From an uncultured Oscillospiraceae bacterium (GTDB lineage: Bacteria; Bacillota; Clostridia; Oscillospirales; Oscillospiraceae): DNA of 11,383 nucleotides. The notes under the pieces are model-generated. The model made no database searches. It saw nothing but the letters and a program-made list of their open reading frames with translations, and had not been told where the DNA came from. The stretch covers positions 1 through 11,383 of the forward strand of contig CANRHF010000052.1 in NCBI GenBank assembly GCA_947630345.1. The letters are read 5' to 3'. Both the position numbers and the translations under genes were made by a program. Each line of letters begins with the position of its first letter. The stretch's first letter is position 1. Below, in pieces: positions 1 through 5,359 of the stretch.

Positions 1-111
1 AATCTTTCGGTCGTTCCTCTCTGTATTCAGATAAAGGCTTTCTTGATTTTACTGTTTTACGGACACCCGCCTTTCTCGCGCCGGTCCTTTTTCCTCCTGC
101 CAAAACTGAAT

Positions 112-146
112 GCGAGGGAACAGGCTGCCCTGTTCCCTCGCTTTTT
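112..146. terminator. Strong hairpin terminator, probably bidirectional
   Basis: Perfect 13-bp stem (112-124 pairs with 129-141) with a CTGC loop, followed on the plus strand by TTTTT at 142-146. It lies 8 bases beyond the stop of the minus-strand operon ending at 154, so it can end that transcript. However, the U-tract is on the plus side; read on the minus strand the stem is followed by a weaker ATTCAGTTTT. This suggests it also serves a plus-strand gene that ends left of the window. Bases 1-111 show no supportable gene. Confidence 0.8.
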
Positions 147-153
147 AATAGGA

Positions 154-483
154 TCAGTCCAAAATCTCCATCAGTCTGCCGCAGCAGAAGGGGATGGGCT
201 CCCCGGCCTTGACGTGCTGGGTCTTGTTGCAGATGACGCAGTACACGTCGGTGTCGTAGGGGGCGCGGATGACGGGAATGGCCTCCGCCTCCTCCTTGCT
301 CAAGCCCTCGATGTGGAAGGTCGCGGTCTTGTTTTGGCTGGGCTCGTACACGCCGATGGGGGCCAGGTACTTGTTGCCGCCCACGCAGTTGCCCATCTTC
401 ACCCACAGGGCCTCCAGCTCGGCGGCCTCGGCGGCGTGCTCGGGGGTAAACTCCACCAGGTCCTTGTTGATCCGAATCTTCAT
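154..483 (-). CDS. Desulforedoxin-like iron-binding protein
   Basis: A 109-aa soluble protein and the last gene of the perR operon. The C-terminus has the four-cysteine pattern of desulforedoxin and of the N-terminal domain of desulfoferrodoxin: C82-x2-C85 followed by an adjacent pair C100-C101, the latter in FCCGRLME. This is expected to hold one Fe(Cys)4 centre. Residues 1-78 are not the catalytic superoxide reductase domain, because the usual His4-Cys site is not visible; I do not recognise this part. It is acidic and probably helical near residues 13-30, with a GNCVGGNKYLAP stretch at 31-42. The start has an AAGGAAGGG ribosome binding site, and the gap to the upstream reverse rubrerythrin is only 14 bp, so the genes are probably co-transcribed. 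A role as an electron-transfer partner in peroxide or superoxide reduction is inferred from the cysteines and from context. Superoxide reductase activity itself is not supported. Confidence 0.75.
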   Translation of the reverse strand: MKIRINKDLVEFTPEHAAEAAELEALWVKMGNCVGGNKYLAPIGVYEPSQNKTATFHIEGLSKEEAEAIPVIRAPYDTDVYCVICNKTQHVKAGEPIPFCCGRLMEILD

Positions 484-497
484 GGCGCTGCCCTTCC

Positions 498-1091
498 TTA
501 CTTGAAGTACCGCTCCAGCAGGCCCTTCAGCGCCTTGCCGTGACGGGCCTCGTCCTTGGCCATTTCATGGACGGTGTCGTGAATGGCGTCCAGGCCGTTC
601 TTCTTGGCGCAGGCGGCCAGGTCGAACTTGCCCTGGGTGGCGCCGAACTCGCAGTCCACCCGCCAGGCCAGGTTCTTCTTGGTGGAGGCGGTCATGTTGG
701 GCTCCAGGGTGCTGCCCAGGATCTCGGCGAACTTGGCGGCGTGCTCGGCCTCCTCGTAGGCGGCCTTCTCCCAGTACAGCCCGATCTCGGGATAGCCCTC
801 CCGATGGGCGATCCGGGCCATGCACAGGTACATGCCCACTTCGCCGCACTCGCCCTGGAAGTTGGCCTTCAGCTGCTCCAGGATATAGGCCTTGTCCTCA
901 GCGGAGACGTCGGGGTTGTCCCGGACGGTCTTCTCGTAGATGCCGAACTCATGCTCGGCGGCCAGCTTGCCGCTGTCCTCCATCACCTTGAACTTGGAGC
1001 CGTCCACCTTGCACACCGGGCACTTGAAGCCCTCGGGGATGGACTCGCCTTCGTACACATAGCCGCAGACGGGACAGACAAACTTTTTCAT
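498..1091 (-). CDS. rbr: Reverse rubrerythrin (rubredoxin-ferritin-like peroxidase)
   Basis: A 197-aa protein with the domain order of reverse rubrerythrin: an N-terminal rubredoxin-type Fe(Cys)4 site (C6-x2-C9 and C24-x2-C27), then a four-helix ferritin-like diiron domain. Visible diiron ligand motifs are E81/E84 in helix 1, EEAEH with H117 in helix 2, E148 in helix 3 and DEARH with E181/H184 in helix 4. Classical rubrerythrins carry the rubredoxin domain at the C-terminus, so the order here is diagnostic. The family reduces hydrogen peroxide to water in the cytoplasm of anaerobes, using NAD(P)H through rubredoxin-type carriers. The upstream neighbour is a free rubredoxin, a plausible electron donor. 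The start has a clear AAGGAGG site in the 26-bp spacer 1092-1117. PerR control is inferred from the shared operon. Confidence 0.95.
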   Translation of the reverse strand: MKKFVCPVCGYVYEGESIPEGFKCPVCKVDGSKFKVMEDSGKLAAEHEFGIYEKTVRDNPDVSAEDKAYILEQLKANFQGECGEVGMYLCMARIAHREGYPEIGLYWEKAAYEEAEHAAKFAEILGSTLEPNMTASTKKNLAWRVDCEFGATQGKFDLAACAKKNGLDAIHDTVHEMAKDEARHGKALKGLLERYFK

Positions 1092-1117
1092 ACTGTTATA
1101 TCCTCCTTATAATAAAT

Positions 1118-1276
1118 TCAGGGTTGCTCTTCAAACTCATCCTTGCCGGCGCCGCAGAGCGGGCACGCGAAATCCTCGGGCAGGTCCTCCCACTTGGTTC
1201 CGGGGGCAATGCCGGCTTCGGGGCTGCCCTCTTCCTCGTTGTACTCCCACCCGCAGATGGCGCAAACGTATGTCAT
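1118..1276 (-). CDS. Rubredoxin
   Basis: A 52-aa protein that starts MTYVCAICGWEY and ends at a TGA at 1118-1120. It has the two rubredoxin knuckles, C5-x2-C8-G and C38-PL-C41-G, 30 residues apart as in ordinary rubredoxins. It also has the conserved aromatic and acidic surroundings (GWEY, GTKWEDLPEDFACP). It would hold a single Fe(Cys)4 centre and pass electrons to reverse rubrerythrin, encoded next. The ATG overlaps the perR stop (ATGA, 1273-1276), so translation is probably coupled. Its ribosome binding site, the GGAGG of AGGAGGTGAAGGG, lies inside the 3' end of perR. The length and all four ligands fit the family, so the call is firm although the gene is very short. Confidence 0.95.
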   Translation of the reverse strand: MTYVCAICGWEYNEEEGSPEAGIAPGTKWEDLPEDFACPLCGAGKDEFEEQP

Positions 1277-1677
1277 TTCCCTTCACCTCCTCGCTGGGAA
1301 TGTTGACATTCGGGGCAGACGCCGGTAAACGTCAGCCGGAAACCGGACACCTGCCCGCCGGAGATCGCCTCCGCCGCCTGGGTCAGCGCCGCCGGGAGTA
1401 CCGGCTGGGGCAGATCCCGGATGCTGCCGCAGACCTGGCAGACGAAGTGGGCGTGGGGCGCGGAGTCGCCGTCAAAGCGCTCGATTCCTTCCACCGTCCC
1501 CAGGCTGGCGATCCGCCCCTGGCGCTTGAACAATGCCAGGTTGCGGTACACCGTCCCTAAGGACAGGTCCGGAAATTCCTCCCGCAGCTGCCGGTACACC
1601 CACTCGGCGGAGGGGTGGCTCCGGGTAGAGCGGAGGCAGGCAAGGATCGCCTCCCGCTTGCGAAACCGCTTTTCCAT
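1273..1677 (-). CDS. perR: Peroxide-sensing Fur-family repressor PerR
   Basis: A 134-aa Fur-family regulator: winged helix (about 1-68) plus dimerisation/metal domain (about 69-134). The structural zinc site is C80-x2-C83 and C121-x2-C124. The regulatory metal ligands of Bacillus PerR (H37, D85, H91, H93, D104) appear as H21, D69, H75, H77 and D88, all with the same 16-residue offset. In particular the PerR-specific aspartate is in RFD (D69). The family represses peroxide-defence genes until Fe-catalysed histidine oxidation releases it from DNA. An upstream in-frame extension to 1851 would cross the promoter and does not look like protein, so I choose the ATG at 1677, which has a G-rich AAGGGGG site. 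Autoregulation is likely, given the dyad at the predicted start of transcription. Confidence 0.92.
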   Translation of the reverse strand: MEKRFRKREAILACLRSTRSHPSAEWVYRQLREEFPDLSLGTVYRNLALFKRQGRIASLGTVEGIERFDGDSAPHAHFVCQVCGSIRDLPQPVLPAALTQAAEAISGGQVSGFRLTFTGVCPECQHSQRGGEGK

Positions 1678-1702
1678 TTCGTGCCGCCCCCTTCGGATGC
1701 GA

Positions 1703-1717
1703 ATCATTCCGATTGAT
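1703..1717. promoter_or_regulatory. perR: Candidate PerR operator, 7-1-7 dyad
   Basis: ATCATTC-C-GATTGAT is a 15-bp imperfect palindrome in which 6 of 7 pairs are complementary; the mismatch is 1707/1713. The 7-1-7 layout is that of Fur/PerR boxes, although the bases differ from the Bacillus PerR consensus. It lies about 6 bp downstream of the minus-strand -10 box, over the expected transcription start. Recognition by PerR is inferred. Confidence 0.45.
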
Positions 1718-1723
1718 ACCCAG

Positions 1724-1752
1724 AGTATACCATATCCCCATGGCTTTGTAAA
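1724..1752 (-). promoter_or_regulatory. Sigma-A promoter of the perR operon
   Basis: On the minus strand, a -35 box TTTACA (1747-1752) and a -10 box TATACT (1724-1729) are separated by exactly 17 bp. Each box differs from consensus at one position. The start of transcription would fall near 1717, about 40 bases before the perR ATG. No other comparable promoter is seen inside the four-gene operon. Confidence 0.8.
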
Positions 1753-1760
1753 GGGGCGGC

Positions 1761-1786
1761 AAATTTTTTTCTTTTTTTGAAAAAAA
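1761..1786. promoter_or_regulatory. A/T tract between divergent promoters (possible UP element)
   Basis: A 26-bp run of A and T with only one C and one G (AAATTTTTTT, then T7, then A7) in otherwise GC-rich DNA. It sits directly between the -35 boxes of the two divergent promoters: 8 bp from the minus-strand box and 4 bp from the plus-strand box. Such tracts can bind the RNA polymerase alpha subunit or bend DNA, so it could raise both promoters. This function is inferred from composition and position only. Confidence 0.35.
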
Positions 1787-1790
1787 CCTA

Positions 1791-1819
1791 TTGACAAATG
1801 GGCTTTGCCTGTGTATACT
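1791..1819 (+). promoter_or_regulatory. Near-consensus promoter of the GntR/ABC operon
   Basis: Perfect -35 TTGACA (1791-1796), a 17-bp spacer and -10 TATACT (1814-1819). This is one of the best sigma-A promoters a bacterial sequence can show, which fits a promoter that is normally kept shut by a repressor. The phased operator array begins inside the -10 box. Confidence 0.88.
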
Positions 1820-1861
1820 AACTGTACTAACACTGCTAATACAGTTAGCATGGTTAGTACA
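1818..1861. promoter_or_regulatory. Phased CTAAC/GTTAG operator array
   Basis: Five related half-sites sit at nearly 9-bp intervals: CTAAC at 1818 and 1827, CTAAT at 1836, GTTAG at 1844 and 1853. They form three overlapping dyads. CTAACTGTA (1818-1826) mirrors TACAGTTAG (1840-1848). TGTACTAAC (1823-1831) mirrors GTTAGTACA (1853-1861). The outer and inner CTAAC/GTTAG pairs share one centre at 1837.5. The array spans the transcription start and part of the leader, ending 9 bp before the ribosome binding site. It is the natural target of the GntR-family repressor encoded next; that assignment is inferred from position. Confidence 0.75.
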
Positions 1862-1883
1862 CTTCATACAAGGAGGAACGCCT

Positions 1884-2252
1884 ATGATCCATTTGGACTA
1901 CCGGGACGCCCGGCCGATCTACAGCCAGATCATCGATGGGCTCCGGGAGCAGGTGATCGCCGGAATCCTGCGGGAAGGCGACAAGCTCCCCAGCGTCCGG
2001 GAGCTGGCGGGGGAGCTGGCCATCAATCCCAATACCATCCAGCGGGCCTACCGGGAGCTGGAAGCGGCGGGATGGATCGCCTCCGTGCCTGGGAAGGGCA
2101 GCTTTATCTGCGGAATCCCGAAAAGCACCGGCCAGGTTGCCAGCCTGCTGGAGACCTTTGACAAGACGGTGTCGGCGCTGCTGCTGCTGGGCGTGACCCG
2201 GCAGGAGCTGTCGGCCCGGGCGCTAGGGAGGGAATCGGAATGTTTGAACTGA
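1884..2252 (+). CDS. GntR-family transcriptional regulator, YtrA type
   Basis: A 122-aa regulator. Residues 1-75 form the GntR winged helix, with the typical PIYSQI opening, GDKLPSVRELA, NPNTIQRAYRELEAAGW and the G-K-G-S/F wing at 94-GKGSF region equivalents. The remaining ~45 residues form the short helical tail of the YtrA subfamily, which dimerises but lacks a large ligand domain. YtrA regulators characteristically sit ahead of ABC transporter genes and repress them. The start at 1884 has AAGGAGG 7 bp upstream; the frame stays open farther upstream, but that would cover the promoter and operator. The gene overlaps the ABC ATPase gene by 13 bp, indicating translational coupling. The inducing signal cannot be told from sequence; in relatives it is often cell-envelope stress. 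Confidence 0.92.
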   Translation: MIHLDYRDARPIYSQIIDGLREQVIAGILREGDKLPSVRELAGELAINPNTIQRAYRELEAAGWIASVPGKGSFICGIPKSTGQVASLLETFDKTVSALLLLGVTRQELSARALGRESECLN

Positions 2253-3118
2253 AAAATGTCACCAAGACCTTCGGCGGCTTCACCGCCCTGGACGATTTGA
2301 ATATGACCGTCCCCAACGGCACGGTGTACGGCCTGGTGGGCCCCAACGGCGCCGGCAAGACCACGGTAATCCGCCATATGCTGGGGGTCTACCGCCCCGA
2401 CCGGGGCACCATCCAGCTGGACGGCCAGGATGTTTACGAAAATGTGGCGGTGAAGGCCCGGATCGGCTCCATCCCCGACGACATTTTCTACTTCCCCTCC
2501 GCCACTTTGGAGGAAATGCGGAAATTCTACCGGGGGATCTACCCCCAATTCGACGACCAGCTTTTTGAGAAGCTGAAGGAGATTTTCCAGCTGCCCCACG
2601 GCCCCATCCGGCGCTTTTCCAAGGGCATGCAGAAGCAGGCGGCCTTCCACCTGACGGTCTGCACCCGGCCGGAGGTGCTGATCCTGGACGAGCCGGTGGA
2701 CGGGCTGGACCCGGTGATGCGCCGGCAGGTTTGGAGCCTGCTGCTGTCCGACGTGGCCCAGCGGGGCACCACCGTGCTGATCTCCTCCCACAACCTGCGG
2801 GAGCTGGAGGACATCTGCGACCATGTGGGCATCATGGACCACGGGAAAATGCTCATCGAGCGGAGCCTGGCGGATATGCAGGGCAGCACCGTGAAGGTGC
2901 AGCTGGTGGGGGAGCCGCCCAAGGGCCTGAACATCCTCCACGAGAGCGTCTCCGGCCGGCTGAAGACCCTGGTGGTCCGGGGGGAGGCCCAGGCGGTGGA
3001 GGCCGCCGTGGCCGCGGAAAATCCCGCCTATTTTGACGTGCTGCCCCTTTCCCTGGAGGAGATCTTCATCTACGAGCTGGGAGGTGTGAACTATGAAGTC
3101 AAGAACATCGTTCTTTAG
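2240..3118 (+). CDS. ABC transporter ATP-binding protein
   Basis: A 292-aa cytoplasmic ATPase subunit. Walker A is GPNGAGKTT (34-42), the signature is FSKGMQ (126-131) instead of LSGGQ, Walker B is VLILDEP (146-152), the D-loop is GLD (155-157) and the switch histidine is H184 in SSH. At the Q-loop the sequence is IPDD (78-81), with no glutamine. The SKGM signature and this Q-loop are common in the YtrB/BcrA-type branch. Residues from about 215 on are a C-terminal accessory domain. The gene overlaps its upstream regulator by 13 bp and the permease by 26 bp, with GGGAGG before the start. It should power the 567-aa permease, probably as a dimer. The substrate is unknown, and an export or envelope-stress role is inferred from the family. 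Confidence 0.93.
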   Translation: MFELKNVTKTFGGFTALDDLNMTVPNGTVYGLVGPNGAGKTTVIRHMLGVYRPDRGTIQLDGQDVYENVAVKARIGSIPDDIFYFPSATLEEMRKFYRGIYPQFDDQLFEKLKEIFQLPHGPIRRFSKGMQKQAAFHLTVCTRPEVLILDEPVDGLDPVMRRQVWSLLLSDVAQRGTTVLISSHNLRELEDICDHVGIMDHGKMLIERSLADMQGSTVKVQLVGEPPKGLNILHESVSGRLKTLVVRGEAQAVEAAVAAENPAYFDVLPLSLEEIFIYELGGVNYEVKNIVL

Positions 3119-4796
3119 TCCCACGGTGTTCCGCAAGGACCTGACCCGCTTCGCCCCGGTCTGGGTCCTGTACGGCGTGGGCCTGCTGCTGGCCCTGCTG
3201 GTGATCCGGGGGCGGCTGGCCGTCAGCCTTGCCGAGTCCATGGGCGTCATGGCCGCTGTGGAGTTGTGCTACGCCCTGGTGGTGGGCCAGGTGCTCTTCG
3301 GCGACCTGTTCCAGAGCCGGATGTGCAACGCCCTCCACGCCATGCCCCTGCGCCGGGACTGCTGGTTCCTCACCCATATGGCGGCGGGCCTATTTTTCTT
3401 CCTGGTCCCCACGGGATCGATGGCGGCGCTGGCGGCGGTGCAGATGGGAAAGCACGCCTGGGTCGCTGGGATGTGGCTGCTGGGCTGCCTGCTGGAGTAC
3501 CTGTGCTTCTTCGGTATCAGCGTGTTCAGCGCCCTGTCCTCCGGCAACCGGGTGGGCATGGCTCTGATCTACGCCTTGATCAATTTCGTGTCCCTGATCG
3601 CCCAGTGGCTGTCCGTATACCTGCTGGACCCCCTGTTCTATGGGCTTTCCGTTCCCATCGGGCCCTTCCGGAGCTTCTGCCCGGTGTGGAGCCTGATCGA
3701 CCGGGACTTCTTCAAAACCGCCGGCGGGTATTACAGCGATTTTTCCGACGCGAAGATCGAGCTGGTCTCCGAAGGCTGGATTTACGTCGGCGTCTACGCC
3801 GCGGTGGGCCTGGCGCTGATTCTACTGGCGCTGTACCTGTACCGCCGGCGGAAGCTGGAGTGCGCCGGGGACCTGATTGTGGTCAAGGCGCTGGTGCCCG
3901 TGTTCCTCACGGTGTACACCCTGTCCGCCGGGGTGCTGTTCACCGTCTTCTTCATGATCTTCGGCACGGTGGAGATCTATTCCGTCCTGGGTATGACGCT
4001 GCTGGCGGTGGGCCTGGCGGTGGGCTACTACACCGGCCGGATGCTGCTCCGGCGCACGGTTAAGGTGTTCCAGCCCAAGTCGCTGCTGGGCCTGGCGGGC
4101 ATCGCGGCGGTGCTGGCGGTGATCATGGTGGCCGTCTATCTGGACCCCATGCGTGTCACCTACCGGGTCCCGGAGCGGGGGGAGATTCAGGCCGTCTCCA
4201 TCACGGACTATTCCCTGGGCAGCGAGGACTTCCTCTCTGAGGAGGACGCCATTTCCGCCGCCCTGGAGCTGCACCGCAGCGCCCTGGAGTACCGGGCGCC
4301 GGAGCGCATCTATCCACTGGTAGAGCGGTACTCCTTTACCCTGACCTATCAGCTGAAGGATGGGTCTATTCTGAGCCGGTCCTACGCGGTGCCCATAAGC
4401 GATCCGGCGGTGAAGGGGCTGAAGAAGCCCTGGAGCAACTGCGAGCTGGTCCTGGGCTTGAGCAAGGAGGAAATCGACGCCGGCAGCTACCCCGCTTTGA
4501 GGATTTATATCAACGGCGCCTACATGGAAGATCCCCAGCAAATCCAGGAAATTCTGGAGGTTCTGGTTCAGGACTGCCAGGATGGGAATCTGTGCCAGCT
4601 GGCCTTTGTAGGGAGAGGGGAACGAGTCCTCTATATGGAGATCGAAGAGCAGGACTACGATCAGAACTATTTCTACCGCTCCATCGCGGTCGGCCCCGAC
4701 GCCCAGCACATCCTCGACTATCTCCTTGCCAACGGTTGGCAGTATGAGGACGGGCGGCTGGTGGCGCCGGAGGGCCAAGAAGCCTACGGGAAATAG
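3093..4796 (+). CDS. ABC transporter permease with large C-terminal domain
   Basis: A 567-aa membrane protein. Hydrophobic segments lie at about 21-40, 52-70, 92-116, 123-145, 154-178, 229-250, 265-290, 296-314 and 331-350. A conserved-looking cytoplasmic stretch follows the second helix (FQSRMCNALHAMPLRRD, 73-89), like that in YtrC/YtrD-type permeases, where the ATPase docks. Residues 351-567 are hydrophilic and without membrane segments, with charged and tyrosine-rich stretches, and probably form one folded domain. With nine predicted helices ahead of it this domain would lie outside the cell if the N-terminus is inside, but the helix count is by eye. The ATG has GGGAGGTG upstream and overlaps the ATPase gene by 26 bp. 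I see no second permease gene, so the transporter is probably a homodimer. Confidence 0.88.
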   Translation: MKSRTSFFSPTVFRKDLTRFAPVWVLYGVGLLLALLVIRGRLAVSLAESMGVMAAVELCYALVVGQVLFGDLFQSRMCNALHAMPLRRDCWFLTHMAAGLFFFLVPTGSMAALAAVQMGKHAWVAGMWLLGCLLEYLCFFGISVFSALSSGNRVGMALIYALINFVSLIAQWLSVYLLDPLFYGLSVPIGPFRSFCPVWSLIDRDFFKTAGGYYSDFSDAKIELVSEGWIYVGVYAAVGLALILLALYLYRRRKLECAGDLIVVKALVPVFLTVYTLSAGVLFTVFFMIFGTVEIYSVLGMTLLAVGLAVGYYTGRMLLRRTVKVFQPKSLLGLAGIAAVLAVIMVAVYLDPMRVTYRVPERGEIQAVSITDYSLGSEDFLSEEDAISAALELHRSALEYRAPERIYPLVERYSFTLTYQLKDGSILSRSYAVPISDPAVKGLKKPWSNCELVLGLSKEEIDAGSYPALRIYINGAYMEDPQQIQEILEVLVQDCQDGNLCQLAFVGRGERVLYMEIEEQDYDQNYFYRSIAVGPDAQHILDYLLANGWQYEDGRLVAPEGQEAYGK

Positions 4797-4819
4797 CCTG
4801 CGGAAAGGAGGAGCCCGCC

Positions 4820-5008
4820 ATGAAAAAAGAAGTGCTTGCCTGCCAGCTGTCGGTGCTGGCATTGTGCGGGGCCCTGATCCTGGCCATGTGCCTGAGCCGG
4901 GGGAAACCCCTGCGGCTCCCCACCGTCTGGCATGACGGGGTCCCCGCCGCCATTCAAATTCAAAAATCGTATTTTGCAGAAAGGAATAATTTTTATGATT
5001 ATTATTGA
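4820..5008 (+). CDS. Small single-span membrane protein (62 aa)
   Basis: Begins 23 bp after the permease stop with an excellent AAAGGAGG ribosome binding site (4804-4811). Residues 1-5 are charged and residues 7-26 form one hydrophobic segment with three cysteines (C8, C16, C24). After that comes a 36-residue tail that is not hydrophobic. The last 14 bases overlap the first of the three paralogs, and the tail runs through that gene's ribosome binding site and leader. The extreme C-terminus may therefore be an accident of fusion to the duplicated unit. I do not recognise a family. Support comes from the ribosome binding site, operon position and signal-like N-terminus; a signal peptide rather than an anchor is possible. 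Confidence 0.6.
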   Translation: MKKEVLACQLSVLALCGALILAMCLSRGKPLRLPTVWHDGVPAAIQIQKSYFAERNNFYDYY

Positions 5009-5279
5009 TTACCTTCTTAGTTTTTTGATGAACCTGAAGTTCGATTTCCCGGTCGTGTTCTATTCCGCGCCGGTGGTGATGGGAATCCTGCTGGTCATCA
5101 GCCTGATCCTCTACCGCTACTTCAAGCAGGCGCGGCAGGAGAACCCCCAGGGCGTCTCCGCCGGGCGTGTCAAGGGAATGAAGATCTTTATGATCGTCAG
5201 CGCTGTGCTGTTCGGGGTGACCACCCTGACGGTGGTGGCTCTCTCCCTGCTTACCTATCTGGTCATGACCTCGATGTGA
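4995..5279 (+). CDS. Two-helix membrane protein, tandem paralog 1 of 3
   Basis: A 94-aa protein with hydrophobic segments at about 19-40 and 64-90, joined by a charged loop (YRYFKQARQENPQGVSAGRVKG, written here only as its landmarks YR at 40-41, NP at 50-51 and AGRVK at 55-59). The C-terminus is MTSM. The frame is open further upstream to 4932, but the ATG at 4995 has AAAGGA 9 bases ahead and matches the start of paralog 2 exactly, so I choose it. The loop is rich in Lys/Arg and should face the cytoplasm, putting both ends outside. I do not recognise the family. Its place between an ABC permease and a binding protein suggests an accessory membrane subunit, which is inference. Confidence 0.82.
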   Translation: MIIIDYLLSFLMNLKFDFPVVFYSAPVVMGILLVISLILYRYFKQARQENPQGVSAGRVKGMKIFMIVSAVLFGVTTLTVVALSLLTYLVMTSM

Positions 5280-5286
5280 GGCAGGC

Positions 5287-5324
5287 GGCCCGGAGACCGC
5301 TCCGGGCCATTCCGCCAAGCGGAA
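5287..5324 (+). other. Double hairpin in the spacer between paralogs 1 and 2
   Basis: First hairpin: GGCCCGGAG (5287-5295), loop ACCG, CTCCGGGCC (5300-5308), a 9-bp perfect stem. Second hairpin: TTCCGC (5310-5315), loop CAA, GCGGAA (5319-5324). No U-tract follows, so full termination is unlikely. It resembles an RNA-stability or processing element that could set different expression of the genes on either side. The same arrangement recurs after paralog 2. Confidence 0.7.
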
Positions 5325-5359
5325 GGCAAAACGCTATTTTACGGAAAGGAATGATCTTT

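Noticed and set aside
154..483. Calling the 109-aa protein a superoxide reductase
   Set aside because: The catalytic His4-Cys iron site is not visible; only a desulforedoxin-type Cys4 motif is present.
43..1112. Plus-strand open frames opposite the rubrerythrin and desulforedoxin-like genes
   Set aside because: They are antisense to genes with clear motifs, have low-complexity Gly/Leu/Val/Ala composition and lack ribosome binding sites. GC-rich third positions keep such frames open.
1678..1851. N-terminal extension of PerR
   Set aside because: The extension would cover the -10/-35 boxes and the A/T tract, and the family starts near the chosen ATG.
2048..3250. 400-aa minus-strand frame opposite the ABC ATPase
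   Set aside because: His/Gln/Gly-rich shadow translation; the plus strand encodes Walker A, Walker B and signature motifs.
3822..5318. 498-aa minus-strand frame opposite the permease and first paralog
   Set aside because: Shadow of three plus-strand genes, with His/Gln-rich composition and no ribosome binding site.
5276..5359. N-terminal extension of paralog 2
   Set aside because: It would translate the hairpin spacer; AAAGGA at 5345-5350 and the match to paralog 1 fix the start at 5360.
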